A stretch of 64,000 nt of DNA from Bacteroides sp. (GCA_019414665.1 DXLO01000002.1:1-64000); one strand, 5' to 3'. Counted from the stretch's first letter, positions 24,833 to 34,404 are shown. Numbers and translations: made by a program. The notes: a model not told the origin generated them from the letters alone.

Positions 24833-24905
24833 TGGTGCCACCAGGAATCGAACCGGGGACACAAGGATTTTCAGTCCTTTGCTCTACCAACTGAGCTATG
24901 GCACC
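24833..24905 (-). tRNA. tRNA-Phe (anticodon GAA)
   Basis: A 73-nt cloverleaf on the minus strand. The 7-bp acceptor stem GGTGCCA/TGGCACC, the D arm with AGTTGGTA, the anticodon loop CTGAAAA with GAA, and the T arm GGTTCGATTCC are all visible. CCA is not encoded. The 3' end faces the truncated integrase gene. Confidence 0.96.
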
Positions 24906-24980
24906 AAAATGGTTATCGGTAGAGCTTTTCACTTTGTAATAGAACACCTCTCAGAAACTATTGTTTCTTGTTTGCGGTTG

Positions 24981-25011
24981 CAAAGGTAGGCATATTTTTT
25001 GATTCTACAAA
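24981..25011 (-). promoter_or_regulatory. Promoter of tRNA-Phe
   Basis: On the minus strand TTTG (25008-25011), 19 bases, TACCTTTG (24981-24988): an exact Bacteroides housekeeping promoter, about 75 bases upstream of the tRNA. Confidence 0.85.
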
Positions 25012-25039
25012 TTTTTTGCAAATTTTCTATGAAATTCTT

Positions 25040-25068
25040 TTTGATTTCAAAAAAATGCTTTACCTTTG
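25040..25068 (+). promoter_or_regulatory. Promoter of tRNA-Pro
   Basis: TTTG (25040-25043) and TACCTTTG (25061-25068) 17 bases apart, with the -7 box 17 bases before the tRNA 5' end. It is back to back with the tRNA-Phe promoter. Confidence 0.75.
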
Positions 25069-25085
25069 CACTCGCAAAACAGAAA

Positions 25086-25158
25086 CGGAATGTAGCGCAG
25101 TTGGTAGCGCACTACGTTCGGGACGTAGGGGTCGGGCGTTCGAGTCGCCTCATTCCGA
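25086..25158 (+). tRNA. tRNA-Pro (anticodon CGG)
   Basis: A 73-nt cloverleaf: acceptor stem CGGAATG/CATTCCG, anticodon stem CTACG/CGTAG with loop TTCGGGA giving CGG, and T arm with GTTCGAGTC. It reads the Pro codon CCG. CCA is not encoded. Confidence 0.95.
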
Positions 25159-25171
25159 CACTGTAAAGGAT

Positions 25172-25206
25172 AAGCCGCTAATAATTAGTGGCTTTCTGTT
25201 TTTTTA
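25172..25206 (+). terminator. Terminator of tRNA-Pro
   Basis: AAGCCGCTAAT pairs with ATTAGTGGCTT (one G-T pair), followed closely by a run of seven T. It lies 13 bases past the tRNA. Confidence 0.8.
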
Positions 25207-25334
25207 GAGATAAAGCCAGAACAAATACGGGTACCCTATTTTATGGGTCAAATTCTATTCTCGGATTATAATGCTAACATCCTACCAGCCGAATATTTTT
25301 TGTGAAAGTATATAGGGAGGTAAGAGTTTTTCGT

Positions 25335-25342
25335 TATCTTTG
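25335..25342 (+). promoter_or_regulatory. Putative promoter -7 box of the GH27 gene
   Basis: TATCTTTG fits TAnnTTTG. No good -33 element is seen at 19-21 bases. The leader to the start codon would be about 90 bases. Confidence 0.45.
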
Positions 25343-25439
25343 CTCCCTACATGATAAAACTGATTTTATTTTCCTGTTAACCATTAGGATCATAAGATAT
25401 ACCTTCTTGATGATTTCTTTAAGTAAAAAATGAGAATTA

Positions 25440-27047
25440 ATGAATATGAGAAATTTGTTTTTGACTTTAGCTTTCGGTCTATGTTCCGGCGTATTCGCCC
25501 AAAATACGACTGTTTTTGAATCTCCTATTATGGGGTGGAGCTCATGGAATACCTATCGGGTTCATATCAATGACACCTTAATAATAAGGCAAGCAGATGC
25601 TATGGTGCAAAAAGGACTGAAAGAAGTAGGCTATTCCTATGTGAATGTAGATGACGGTTTTTTTGGATGGCGGGATGAAAAAGGAGTGATGCAAACACAT
25701 TCCGAGCGTTTCCCGAATGGATTGAAGGGAGTGGCGGATCATATTCATTCTTTAGGATTGAAAGCCGGCATTTATTCGGATGCGGGAAGCAATACTTGCG
25801 GTTCCATCTGGGATAAAGATATGAACGGCATAGGTTCCGGTTTGTACGGACATGAATTTCAGGATGCCACGTTGTATTTTAAAGAGTGGAGATTTGATTT
25901 TATCAAGATTGATTATTGCGGAGCCGGTCAGGAATTGAATCTGGAAGAAGAAAAACGATATACCGAAATACGCCAGGCTATAGATAATCTGGGTTGCGGA
26001 CATGTTTCTATTAATATCTGTCGATGGGCTTTCCCGGGTACTTGGGCTAGAAACCTTGCTCGTTCATGGCGAATCAGTGCGGATATCCGCCCGGAGTGGG
26101 GATCAGTAAAATATATCATCGATAAAAATCTTTATCTGTCTGCCTATGCGGGAGAAGGTCATTATAATGATATGGATATGTTGGAGATAGGTCGAGGGCT
26201 AAAACCTGAAGAGGAAGAGGTACATTTTGGAATGTGGTGTATCATGAGTTCACCTTTGTTGATAGGATGTGATCTGACAACCATTCCGGAAACGTCATTA
26301 AAACTGTTGAAAAATAAAGAACTGATAGCTTTGAACCAAGACCCTTTAGGATTGCAGGCATACGTAGTTCAGCATGAAAATGAAGGGTATGTGTTGGTGA
26401 AGGATATAGAACGAAAGCGTGGTAACGTACGTGCGGTTGCTTTATACAATCCTTCGGATACGATTTGTAGCTTTACAGTTCCGATGAATATTTTGGAATT
26501 AGGAGGAAAGGTTAAGGCACGCGATCTGGTGAAACGGCAGGATTTACCGGAGATAAAAGGGGGTGTTCTGAATCGAGAATTACCTCCCCATAGTGTGCTG
26601 ATTTTACGTATGGAGTCCGAGAAGAGATTGGAAGCGACTGTTTATGAAGCGGAATGGGCTTATCTGCCTTGTTTCAATGATTTGGGAAAGACTCCGAAAA
26701 GCATCGTATATGCTCCGTTACATGAAGCATCCGGAGGCATGAAGGTAAGTTATCTGGGAGGGCGGAAAGAGAATTTTGCAGAATGGAAAGAGGTGTACAG
26801 CGAGCAGGGCGGTGAATATGAAATGACTATCCGCTATGTGCCTAAAGCAGACCGTAAGCTGGAAGTCTGTGTGAATAACGAAAAAAGGATTCTTCTTGAT
26901 TCGCTGTCGGCGGATGAGACTCAAAAGATAGCTTCGATTACTGTTCCGGTGCATTTGAAAGCAGGGAATAATAAGATACGTATGGGAAGCTCATTTTGCT
27001 GGGCTCCAGATATAGACTGTTTTACTTTGAAAAAAGTAAGTGAGTAG
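25440..27047 (+). CDS. GH27 alpha-galactosidase with C-terminal carbohydrate-binding-like domain
   Basis: A 535-residue secreted enzyme with a signal peptide ending near AQ21. GH27 marks: MGWSSWNTY (31-39), NVDDGFF (69-75), FIKIDYCG with the nucleophile Asp158, and SWRISADIRPEW with the likely acid/base Asp215. A beta-sandwich follows the barrel, and residues from about 405 (EATVYEAEWAYL) resemble a CBM6/35-like module. It should release terminal alpha-galactose from glycans in the periplasm. It stands alone after tRNA-Pro, with a regulator gene downstream that could control it. GH27 also contains alpha-N-acetylgalactosaminidases, so the sugar is likely but not certain. Confidence 0.9.
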   Translation: MNMRNLFLTLAFGLCSGVFAQNTTVFESPIMGWSSWNTYRVHINDTLIIRQADAMVQKGLKEVGYSYVNVDDGFFGWRDEKGVMQTHSERFPNGLKGVADHIHSLGLKAGIYSDAGSNTCGSIWDKDMNGIGSGLYGHEFQDATLYFKEWRFDFIKIDYCGAGQELNLEEEKRYTEIRQAIDNLGCGHVSINICRWAFPGTWARNLARSWRISADIRPEWGSVKYIIDKNLYLSAYAGEGHYNDMDMLEIGRGLKPEEEEVHFGMWCIMSSPLLIGCDLTTIPETSLKLLKNKELIALNQDPLGLQAYVVQHENEGYVLVKDIERKRGNVRAVALYNPSDTICSFTVPMNILELGGKVKARDLVKRQDLPEIKGGVLNRELPPHSVLILRMESEKRLEATVYEAEWAYLPCFNDLGKTPKSIVYAPLHEASGGMKVSYLGGRKENFAEWKEVYSEQGGEYEMTIRYVPKADRKLEVCVNNEKRILLDSLSADETQKIASITVPVHLKAGNNKIRMGSSFCWAPDIDCFTLKKVSE

Positions 27048-27097
27048 GCTGATAAGATCTATCTTTTTGAAGTACCACTTTGATAAAGAGTAAGAAT

Positions 27098-27868
27098 ATG
27101 AGTGTAACAAATGTCACCCGTGAGGAATTGTGGGCAAAGCAACATTTGTCTTGCAAAAACATGGATTATGCGGTATGGGAACGGGATAAATCCATGCTCC
27201 AGAAGTTGTCCAGAATCAATGGCGGCTGTTCTTTCGTGGTGGATGTATATAAAGGATGTTATGCGTATGCTTCTACGGGTTTTGTCGATTGGTTGGGGTA
27301 TGACAGGCACAAGATAGAAACATTGGAAAAACAGGGTGATTATCTGGAGTCACGTATTCATCCGCATGATCGTTCCCAATTGGAAGACTTGCAAGTCAGG
27401 CTGGGGAAGTTCATTTATAACCAGCCTTTTGAACATCGGAATGACTATTGTAATGTGTATAGTTTCCGTATACTCAATGCTCGTGGCAACTATGTGCGTG
27501 TAACAAGCAGGCATCAAGTTTTGGAACAGAGCCATGACGGAAAAGCATGGCTCATTATAGGGAATATGAGTATGGCTCCCGGTCAGAAAGAATCAGAACA
27601 GGTGGAATGTACTGTGCTGAATCTGAGAAATGGAGAAATGTTTTCACCCGGTGTGGTGATAATGAATCCGGCTTTCGGTCTTACCGGACGTGAAATGGAG
27701 ATATTACGCCTCATCCAACGAGGATTCTTAAGCAAAGAAATTGCCGATAAATTATGTATCAGTATTCATACCGTCCATATTCACCGGCAAAATCTGTTGC
27801 GTAAGCTGGGAGTACAAAACTCTTTGGAGGCAATACGCCTAGGACAGGAGTCGGGGCTGTTAAGCTGA
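27098..27868 (+). CDS. LuxR-family transcriptional regulator with PAS-like sensor region
   Basis: Residues about 30-150 look like a PAS fold (FVVDVYKGCYAYASTGFVDWLGYDRHKIETL and HPHDRSQLEDLQ). The C-terminal 60 residues are a GerE/LuxR helix-turn-helix: LTGREMEILRLIQRGFLSKEIADKLCISIHTVHIHR. There is no phosphoacceptor receiver domain, so it would sense a ligand or partner directly. The start MSVTNVTREEL at 27098 is preferred over 27080, which would only add MIKSKN. It lies 50 bases after the GH27 gene on the same strand. Target genes are not evident. Confidence 0.85.
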   Translation: MSVTNVTREELWAKQHLSCKNMDYAVWERDKSMLQKLSRINGGCSFVVDVYKGCYAYASTGFVDWLGYDRHKIETLEKQGDYLESRIHPHDRSQLEDLQVRLGKFIYNQPFEHRNDYCNVYSFRILNARGNYVRVTSRHQVLEQSHDGKAWLIIGNMSMAPGQKESEQVECTVLNLRNGEMFSPGVVIMNPAFGLTGREMEILRLIQRGFLSKEIADKLCISIHTVHIHRQNLLRKLGVQNSLEAIRLGQESGLLS

Positions 27869-27885
27869 TGCCCGATTTCATCGGG

Positions 27886-28470
27886 TCAAGGCATCCATTC
27901 TACTACTCCTGTAACAGGATGTTGCTTTCTCCATTCCTTAAATCCGCTATAATCCCGCACCCCATCCCGGATGACTGCCTGATAATACTCCACTCCGATG
28001 ATTTTCTCGGTTTCCGGTGTTTCATATTTTAATCTTAGAATAGTTTCCCGTATTTCATCGGTCATAATTTCCGAAATGCGTTGGGCTACCTTTTCAAAAT
28101 AACCGTCATAACGTGAACCTTCCCGGATGTGAATCATATCCATCTGCCAAAGTTCATTTTCTTCATTTTGATACCATGCATGCCATTCGATACAGGCTTC
28201 GGCAGTATGCAGCAGATTAGCGCATTCTATTCTTTTGATGGACGGATTCTCAGCTAGTCTGGCCATTGCCTGAAAGCTGTCCGTCAGGTTTAAGGGTGAT
28301 GAATAAATATGGAAATCAATGTCCCTATGTTTCATCAGCAGCCCTGTTCTGAGTGAACCTACCAGATTAATTTTTGCACCGGCATCTTCCCATATCTGGA
28401 TGATGTTCGTGTTTTTGATAACTTGCCAGGCTTTTTCCTGATTCTGTTTGGCAATGTCGAAAATATTCAT
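27886..28470 (-). CDS. Nucleotidyltransferase-fold protein of unknown substrate
   Basis: The motif LVGSLRTGLLMKHRDIDFHIY has the GS-x-R-x-G ... D-x-D pattern of the DNA polymerase beta-like nucleotidyltransferase fold. The rest, rich in Trp and charged residues (CIEWHAWYQNEENELWQMDMIHI), is not a known antibiotic-modifying enzyme that I recognise. The start MNIFDIAKQ at 28470 is chosen because a promoter-like TACTTTTG (28495-28502 on the minus strand) would place the transcript start downstream of the longer start at 28497. It faces the LuxR gene tail to tail. Substrate and pathway unknown. Confidence 0.7.
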   Translation of the reverse strand: MNIFDIAKQNQEKAWQVIKNTNIIQIWEDAGAKINLVGSLRTGLLMKHRDIDFHIYSSPLNLTDSFQAMARLAENPSIKRIECANLLHTAEACIEWHAWYQNEENELWQMDMIHIREGSRYDGYFEKVAQRISEIMTDEIRETILRLKYETPETEKIIGVEYYQAVIRDGVRDYSGFKEWRKQHPVTGVVEWMP

Positions 28471-28494
28471 ACGCTGTCTTTTATAGTTGGTTTG

Positions 28495-28502
28495 CAAAAG
28501 TA
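28495..28502 (-). promoter_or_regulatory. Putative promoter -7 box of the nucleotidyltransferase-fold gene
   Basis: TACTTTTG on the minus strand fits TAnnTTTG, 24 bases upstream of the ATG at 28470. Confidence 0.5.
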
Positions 28503-28584
28503 GAGAAAAGCTTTCAAACTGAAGATAGTTATAAATAACTATTTATTGCCGGAATGAATCGGGAGAAAGGGGGTAACAAGGAAC

Positions 28585-29877
28585 TTAGTAATGTTTCCTT
28601 TTCAAGTAAATGACAGATTGTATTCCCAACATGATGACAAACAGATATTCGGTTGTCATATATACCGCTAAAGGTGCATGTACACAGTGGCTCAGCCAGT
28701 AAAGATAAAGAAGATATACCATAATGGTAACCACTTGGAAAATAAAGGCAATTTTTGTCTTTCCGGTTCCGGTGACGGCACTGATGTAGACATATCCGGG
28801 TACTGCGAATATATAATTGAACAGCATGACGATGAAAGGGGGGACAGTGTGTTGCACCAGTGTTTCGTTGTTGGTGTAAAATCCGATAATCCAATAATCA
28901 CAAAACAATGCGACTCCTACCAGCGGAAAACCGATGGCATATCCCATTTTGATGATTTTGTGGCAGATAGGAAAAACACCTTTTTGTTGTCCGGCTCCTA
29001 AAAGATTGCTTACCAAGGAACCGTTGGTGGCTCCTAAAGAACTGACAATCACAAAAAAGAGGGTGGAAACGCTGCGGGTTATGTTGGAAACGGCCAGTTC
29101 CATCTTTCCTAAATGTTCGATGGCGATGAAGAACAGGAACCACGGCGCCATACTGATAAAAGAATGCAGCATGCTCCATACGGACAGGTAAAACAGTCTT
29201 TTCAATAGCTTTCCATCAAATATCGGTTGCAGTCCATACTTGTTTTTATCAATCTTTCTCCACATATGGATAAGGAGAATGATTAACGATCCCATTTCTG
29301 CTAGCGTTGAGGCTATTGCCGATCCTGCTATCCCAAATTTTAAGGTAAATATTAACAGATAATTGAAAGGGATGTTGATAAGTACGGCTGCTATTGCGGC
29401 CCAAGATAAGGACCTGGTCTTTATTATTCCCACAAAGAAAGCCCGGAGTGCCAGAAAGGGAAATGAAAATAAAAGTCCGAAACTGCGCCAGTCCAGATAG
29501 TCCGTTACAGCCTGATAGATTTCCGGTGAGGTAATTAATTGTTTCAAGAGGAAGGGGGAAAGGCCCTGTATCAACAAACATAAAGAGAGTGCTAGTCCGG
29601 AAAGGAAAAATAGTCCTTGAAAGAAGGTACGTCCTGTTTCTGCATAGTCCTGTTCTCCATTCCTGCGGGCAATCATGACTTGTAGTCCTATGCTGAAACC
29701 GAAGCCTAGCATATAAGTTGCCAGATAATATATTCCTGCCAAGGCAGATGCGCCAAGTTCCACTTCACCGACATGGCCCAGAAAGACGGCATCGGTAATG
29801 TTGATTAATTGCTCCATTAAAACGCTCATCATTACAGGAAGGTTGATGAGCCATATTTGTTTATATGTATAATTCAT
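28585..29877 (-). CDS. MATE family efflux transporter
   Basis: A 430-residue protein with about twelve hydrophobic helices in two related halves. The N-terminus IWLINLPVMMSVLMEQLINITDAVFLGHVGEVELGASAL is the standard MATE opening. Members export cationic drugs or metabolites with Na+ or H+ exchange at the inner membrane. Slightly short of 440-460, normal for the DinF/NorM range. It is followed by 87 bases to the nucleotidyltransferase-fold gene on the same strand. The substrate cannot be read. Confidence 0.92.
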   Translation of the reverse strand: MNYTYKQIWLINLPVMMSVLMEQLINITDAVFLGHVGEVELGASALAGIYYLATYMLGFGFSIGLQVMIARRNGEQDYAETGRTFFQGLFFLSGLALSLCLLIQGLSPFLLKQLITSPEIYQAVTDYLDWRSFGLLFSFPFLALRAFFVGIIKTRSLSWAAIAAVLINIPFNYLLIFTLKFGIAGSAIASTLAEMGSLIILLIHMWRKIDKNKYGLQPIFDGKLLKRLFYLSVWSMLHSFISMAPWFLFFIAIEHLGKMELAVSNITRSVSTLFFVIVSSLGATNGSLVSNLLGAGQQKGVFPICHKIIKMGYAIGFPLVGVALFCDYWIIGFYTNNETLVQHTVPPFIVMLFNYIFAVPGYVYISAVTGTGKTKIAFIFQVVTIMVYLLYLYWLSHCVHAPLAVYMTTEYLFVIMLGIQSVIYLKRKHY

Positions 29878-30091
29878 TGTTTAACTTAATGTATAACCAT
29901 GCTTATGCACTTATCGGTTTAGGGATGGTGCACAATCTGTGTGGATTAATAATAAGGGTATAAAACTCTGTAACAAATCTTATTTAAGATCCGTCAAAAT
30001 AGCCAAATAGTTTGGATTGGTAGTGCTATTCGTTGAATGTAGCTATATACAGAGTTGATGTTTCATTAGTTAAACAATTGTGTTTTGCAGG

Positions 30092-30931
30092 TTAAATCAA
30101 ATCTCCTGGTTCGGCATAAATTTTGTATTCGCTCTCTAGTCCCTTGAAATCTTTTCTGAGGAGTACAATTTTAGCTTTGGGGGTAAGCCAAATGTTTAGT
30201 GGAATGGCATTCTCCTCTTGAAATGAAAATATAGTGCTGAATTCTTTTCTCAAAGACTCGTCTGAGGTTGCGGTATAATTAGGGAGTGAGAAAAATGAAT
30301 TTATGTAGTTATACAGTATTTGTTTGCTTTTCATAGATCCCCCTTTTTCATATTTCTCACTTTTGGCATACAGCATAACAGATGGGACACCTTGATGGAT
30401 ATGGGTTTGCGTACTCAGATAATATCCGTCCAGATTATTTGCATAGCCTGTGGTAAAATCGGAGTCGGTTACGTCTTTCCAATTGAAAGCAAGGAAATCT
30501 TTTTTATTTGTGATATCAATGGATATTGTATCACTACTATAGATTATTTCATTGTTTTTGTAACCTAGCAGATAAGTCTTGTATGTGCCGGGTGAATAAT
30601 AAACATGTGCCCATTTGAAAAATGTTGTTTCCACATATCTGGCATAATTTGAATGACTGAATACTTTAAAGCTATTTGGGGAATGAGATGATTTCCACAC
30701 TATGGAGTCATACACTTCGCTTAGACAAGGTGCATCTTTACCAAAATCAAAAGATTGGTAGAATACAATAGGAGCAAATATGTTTTGAGAACTTGTTTCT
30801 GCTTCTAATATAATTTTGATCTCTTTATTTTCTGTTTCTTTATTTTGGCTACCATCCATATCGGCCTCTTCTTTGGAGCAAGACAAGACAAAGAAGGTAA
30901 GTAGTAAAAAACAGTAGAATATCTTTTTCAT
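30092..30931 (-). CDS. Hypothetical lipoprotein
   Basis: A 279-residue protein with a signal peptide and lipobox VLSC, lipidated Cys at residue 18, followed by an acidic stretch (SKEEADMDGSQNKETENKE). The acidic residues right after Cys suggest export toward the outer membrane or cell surface. The mature part looks like a beta-rich, Ig-like fold: many Tyr and Ser, and YYSPGTYKTYLLGYKNNEIIY. No family is recognised. It stands alone, with 214 non-coding bases on its 3' side and 140 on its 5' side. Confidence 0.75.
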   Translation of the reverse strand: MKKIFYCFLLLTFFVLSCSKEEADMDGSQNKETENKEIKIILEAETSSQNIFAPIVFYQSFDFGKDAPCLSEVYDSIVWKSSHSPNSFKVFSHSNYARYVETTFFKWAHVYYSPGTYKTYLLGYKNNEIIYSSDTISIDITNKKDFLAFNWKDVTDSDFTTGYANNLDGYYLSTQTHIHQGVPSVMLYAKSEKYEKGGSMKSKQILYNYINSFFSLPNYTATSDESLRKEFSTIFSFQEENAIPLNIWLTPKAKIVLLRKDFKGLESEYKIYAEPGDLI

Positions 30932-31071
30932 GTTTGTTTTTGAGTTGGGTAAATAGCTCTGTTTGTAATGTCGAAAACAAAGCTAGCAAATATATTTGAT
31001 AATCTCAGCTTTGTATCCTATATTTTATTTTTGACTGATGATTTGATAATCAAAATCGGTAAACAAGGACT

Positions 31072-31725
31072 TTACAGAGACTCAAGAGGTTCCTGCACAT
31101 ACCTCATATACTCCTCATAGTCTATATACCTTCCACCCATTGACTTTAAGTGTGGGGTTTCAAACTGACAATCAATCAAGGTTCCTCCCAATTCCTGAAA
31201 TGTTTGTGCCAGATAGATAAGCGCCAGTTTCGATGCATTGGGGACTAGAGAAAACATGCTTTCGCCGAAAAAACACTTTCCCAAAGTGACTCCATAGAGT
31301 CCGCCGACCAGACAAGATTCTTCCCATACTTCCACGCTGGTCGCGAAACCTTGCTCATGCAGGCGGATGTAGGCTTTCATGATATCTTTGCCCAACCATG
31401 CTCCCGTTTCTTCCATCCGCAGATTGCCGCAGGTTTGAATCACTTCATGGAATGCCTGGTTAAAACTGACTCCATATTGTTCTTTGTTCATAAAAGTACG
31501 CATGGAGTGAGAAATGTGAATCTCGTTAGGGAAAATCACAAACCGTTTCAGGGGACACCACCATTGTATCTGTTTTTCACGGAAAGCATACCAAGGGAAT
31601 ATGCCATTGGAATAGGCAAGGAGGAGACGGTCTACGGAGAGGTCGCCGCCCACTGCCAATAGTCCGTCCGGTTCGCCATAGTGAGGGTCGGGAAAAACAA
31701 GTTTTTGAGTTAGTTGAAAGACCAT
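31072..31725 (-). CDS. aat: Leucyl/phenylalanyl-tRNA--protein transferase
   Basis: A 217-residue protein with FPDPHYGEPDGLLAVGGDLSVDRLLLAYSNGIFPWY at residues 10-45, the start of Aat, then WWCPLKRFVIFPNEIHISHSMRT and GGLYGVTLGKCFFGESMFS near residue 145. It adds Leu or Phe to proteins with N-terminal Arg or Lys, marking them for ClpS/ClpA(P) degradation. It is the third gene of a clpS-clpA-aat set, about 95 bases after clpA. Length is normal (220-235). Confidence 0.96.
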   Translation of the reverse strand: MVFQLTQKLVFPDPHYGEPDGLLAVGGDLSVDRLLLAYSNGIFPWYAFREKQIQWWCPLKRFVIFPNEIHISHSMRTFMNKEQYGVSFNQAFHEVIQTCGNLRMEETGAWLGKDIMKAYIRLHEQGFATSVEVWEESCLVGGLYGVTLGKCFFGESMFSLVPNASKLALIYLAQTFQELGGTLIDCQFETPHLKSMGGRYIDYEEYMRYVQEPLESL

Positions 31726-31820
31726 ATTGTTTTTTATTTATTGGATTCATATAATATCTTCTGTAGGAACTTCTCCGTATCTCTGCCTCTGCGGAGAAGT
31801 TGCCGATTCATTTAAAGGTA

Positions 31821-34049
31821 TTACTCTTTGAGTACTTGCAAGCTCAATTCTCCGTTTCCTGCTGTCACTCTTACTTTACCTCCTGTTTTTAATGCTCCGA
31901 ATAGGATTTCACGCATAAGCAGTGGCTTCAGCTGCGAAGTAATTACCCTGTCCATTTCCCTGGCACCATATTCTTTGGTGAAACCTAGTTTCAGCAGATG
32001 CTTATAGGCTTCCGGGCTGAGTTCCATTCCTACATGACGTGCAGACAGTTTGTTTTTCAGTTCGTTGAGTTTTTTGTTCAGGATGAGAGAAGCCATTCCG
32101 TAATCCATATCATGGAAGACGACTGTTGCAGACAACCGGTTGATGAATTCAGGTTTGAAAGTTTTCTTAACCTGTTTCAACATTGCCTCTCCGGCAGTAA
32201 TTTGTCCGCTGAAACCTATAGAAGCTTGGTGCGCGAATTGTGCTCCGGCATTGGAGGTCATGATAAGTATAACATGGCGGCAGTCCGCTTTCCGTCCTTT
32301 GTTATCCGTCAGTACGGCATAGTCCATGACTTGCAGCAGGATATTGAATATATCAGGATGCGCTTTTTCTATTTCGTCAAGCAGTAACACACAGTTGGGA
32401 GTTTTGCGGATAGCATCTGTCAGCAGTCCGCCGTCTTCATAACCTATATATCCGGCAGGTGAGCCGATGAGTTTGGCCACTGTATGCTTTTCCGTATATT
32501 CGCTCATGTCAAAGCGTTGCAGGGCAATACCTAGTTCGGAGGCCAATACTTTGGCTACTTCCGTCTTTCCTACTCCGGTGGGGCCAACGAAGAGAAGGCT
32601 GGCCAGTGGTTTGTTTTCGTCCTGTAGCCCGGCTTTGGCCATTTGTACGGCTTCCACCACTTGGCAGACAGCTTCTTCCTGACCGTATATCTTTGCACTG
32701 ATGCGTTCATGCAAGGTTTCTAATGTGGCATTGTCCTCTTCCTTCATGGCGAGTACATCCACTTTACAGATACGTGCCAGTATATCGGTTATCAATGCTT
32801 TGTCCACCGTTTGTGTTTCTGTATCTGTGGGGTGGATTTCACGATAAGCCCCGGCTTCGTCCACCAGGTCGATGGCCTTGTCGGGCAAAAAACGGTCGCT
32901 GATATACCGTGCGGCAGCTGTGACGGCATATGCTATCACTCCTTCTTCATAAACTACTCCATGGAACGTTTCGTACCTTTCTTTTAATCCTTCTACTATG
33001 TGGATAGTTTCTTCGATTCCGGGTTCCTGTATGTCAATCTGTTGGAAACGCCGTACCAATCCTCTGCTACGTGAAAAATAGCGGTTGAATTCTTCGTAAG
33101 TAGTGGAACCGATAAACCGGATCTCTCCTCCTTCCAAATAAGGCTTGAGCATATTAGAGGCATCCATCGAACCGTCTCCCGTCCGTCCGGCGCCTATCAG
33201 GTTATGTATTTCATCTATATATACAATGGCGTGTCCTTCTTTCCGTATTCCTTCCATAATGGCTTTCAGCCTTTTCTCGAATTCACCCCGATATTGTGTA
33301 CCGGCCAATAAGTTGCCTAAATCCAGTTCGTAGATACGACAACCTGTGAGGCGTTCGGGAACATTGCCTGCTTCTATACGTGCAGCCAGTCCGTAGACCA
33401 GTGCGGTTTTTCCCACTCCCGGTTCACCCACGTGCAGAGGGTTGTTCTTTTCTTTGCGGCAGAGAACTTGAATGGTGCGTTCCAATTCCACATTCCGGCC
33501 TATAAGCGGATTCCGGTCTTGCAGACCTTCATTGAGGCAGGTGACGTAGTTGCGCCAAGGTTCGCTTTTCTCTTGCTCAGAGGAAGTTTCCTCTTGAAAC
33601 TGATTCATGTGCTCGTAATTTGAAATGAGGGAGCTGAGAAACTCCGGCATATCTTCTCCCACTGTTTCTTTTAGCAGATAGCCGGCCCATGAATCTTCCA
33701 GTTGAAGCATTCCTTGTACCAGATGAGGAACATCCATTTCTTCTGCGCTTGAATGGCTGATTGTCATATAGGCATATTGCAGCAGCTCGGAGAGTTGACC
33801 TGAAATTTCCAACTCATATTCTATTTCTTGAGGAACTCGTTCCACTTCTTTCGACAGATATTCGGAAATGGACTGGGACAGTTCTTCCGGGGTACAAAAA
33901 CACTCTGCCAATGCTTTTTGAAAAGGAACTTGTTCCAGCAATGCGCTCAATAAGTGTTCGGGCGTGATAAATTCATGCCGATATTGCATCGCTTGGCTCT
34001 GCGCAGAAGCGAAAGCGTAGTTCACCGAATCGGTATTTGGTATATCCAT
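31821..34049 (-). CDS. clpA: ATP-dependent Clp protease ATP-binding subunit ClpA
   Basis: A 742-residue AAA+ unfoldase. It has an N-domain of two Clp repeats (1-145), a first AAA module with Walker A GEPGVGKT (208-215), and a second with GPTGVGKT (near residue 485). ASIGFSGQ near residue 610 carries an IGF loop that would dock on ClpP. It lacks the long coiled-coil M-domain of ClpB, which fixes the ClpA assignment. It works with ClpP on substrates brought by ClpS. The clpS stop is 17 bases before its start. Confidence 0.95.
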   Translation of the reverse strand: MDIPNTDSVNYAFASAQSQAMQYRHEFITPEHLLSALLEQVPFQKALAECFCTPEELSQSISEYLSKEVERVPQEIEYELEISGQLSELLQYAYMTISHSSAEEMDVPHLVQGMLQLEDSWAGYLLKETVGEDMPEFLSSLISNYEHMNQFQEETSSEQEKSEPWRNYVTCLNEGLQDRNPLIGRNVELERTIQVLCRKEKNNPLHVGEPGVGKTALVYGLAARIEAGNVPERLTGCRIYELDLGNLLAGTQYRGEFEKRLKAIMEGIRKEGHAIVYIDEIHNLIGAGRTGDGSMDASNMLKPYLEGGEIRFIGSTTYEEFNRYFSRSRGLVRRFQQIDIQEPGIEETIHIVEGLKERYETFHGVVYEEGVIAYAVTAAARYISDRFLPDKAIDLVDEAGAYREIHPTDTETQTVDKALITDILARICKVDVLAMKEEDNATLETLHERISAKIYGQEEAVCQVVEAVQMAKAGLQDENKPLASLLFVGPTGVGKTEVAKVLASELGIALQRFDMSEYTEKHTVAKLIGSPAGYIGYEDGGLLTDAIRKTPNCVLLLDEIEKAHPDIFNILLQVMDYAVLTDNKGRKADCRHVILIMTSNAGAQFAHQASIGFSGQITAGEAMLKQVKKTFKPEFINRLSATVVFHDMDYGMASLILNKKLNELKNKLSARHVGMELSPEAYKHLLKLGFTKEYGAREMDRVITSQLKPLLMREILFGALKTGGKVRVTAGNGELSLQVLKE

Positions 34050-34066
34050 ATCTTATTCTTGATTTT

Positions 34067-34390
34067 TTATTCTTCTTCCGGTGTAACCGTGAGTCGGAGA
34101 GGGAAACCCTCTTCACGAGCCATACGGGTGGCTTTTTGTACTTTTGACCGGGCGATATCATACGTATAGATGCCTATTACGGCCGATTCACTTTTGTGTA
34201 CTTGCATCATCAAAGCTTCTGCTTCCATCGTTGATTTGAAAAAAACGGTAGTTAATATCTTTACAACAAATTCCATTGTAGTAAAGTCGTCATTGAAAAT
34301 AGTAACTTTGAAGCGTCGCGGCTCGCGAAGGTCTATACGTTCTTTTTCTTTATAAGATGATTGTTGTTGTTCCATATTGGTATTTGTCAT
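34067..34390 (-). CDS. clpS: ATP-dependent Clp protease adaptor ClpS
   Basis: A 107-residue adaptor with the core FKVTIFNDDFTTMEFVVKIL (residues 27-46); the NDD part and the later VHKSE form the pocket that binds N-terminal Leu, Phe, Tyr or Trp. It delivers such substrates to the neighbouring ClpA. First gene of the set. The first 20 residues are a flexible, charged extension as in E. coli ClpS. Confidence 0.94.
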   Translation of the reverse strand: MTNTNMEQQQSSYKEKERIDLREPRRFKVTIFNDDFTTMEFVVKILTTVFFKSTMEAEALMMQVHKSESAVIGIYTYDIARSKVQKATRMAREEGFPLRLTVTPEEE

Positions 34391-34404
34391 ACGTACTTAT
34401 GGCA

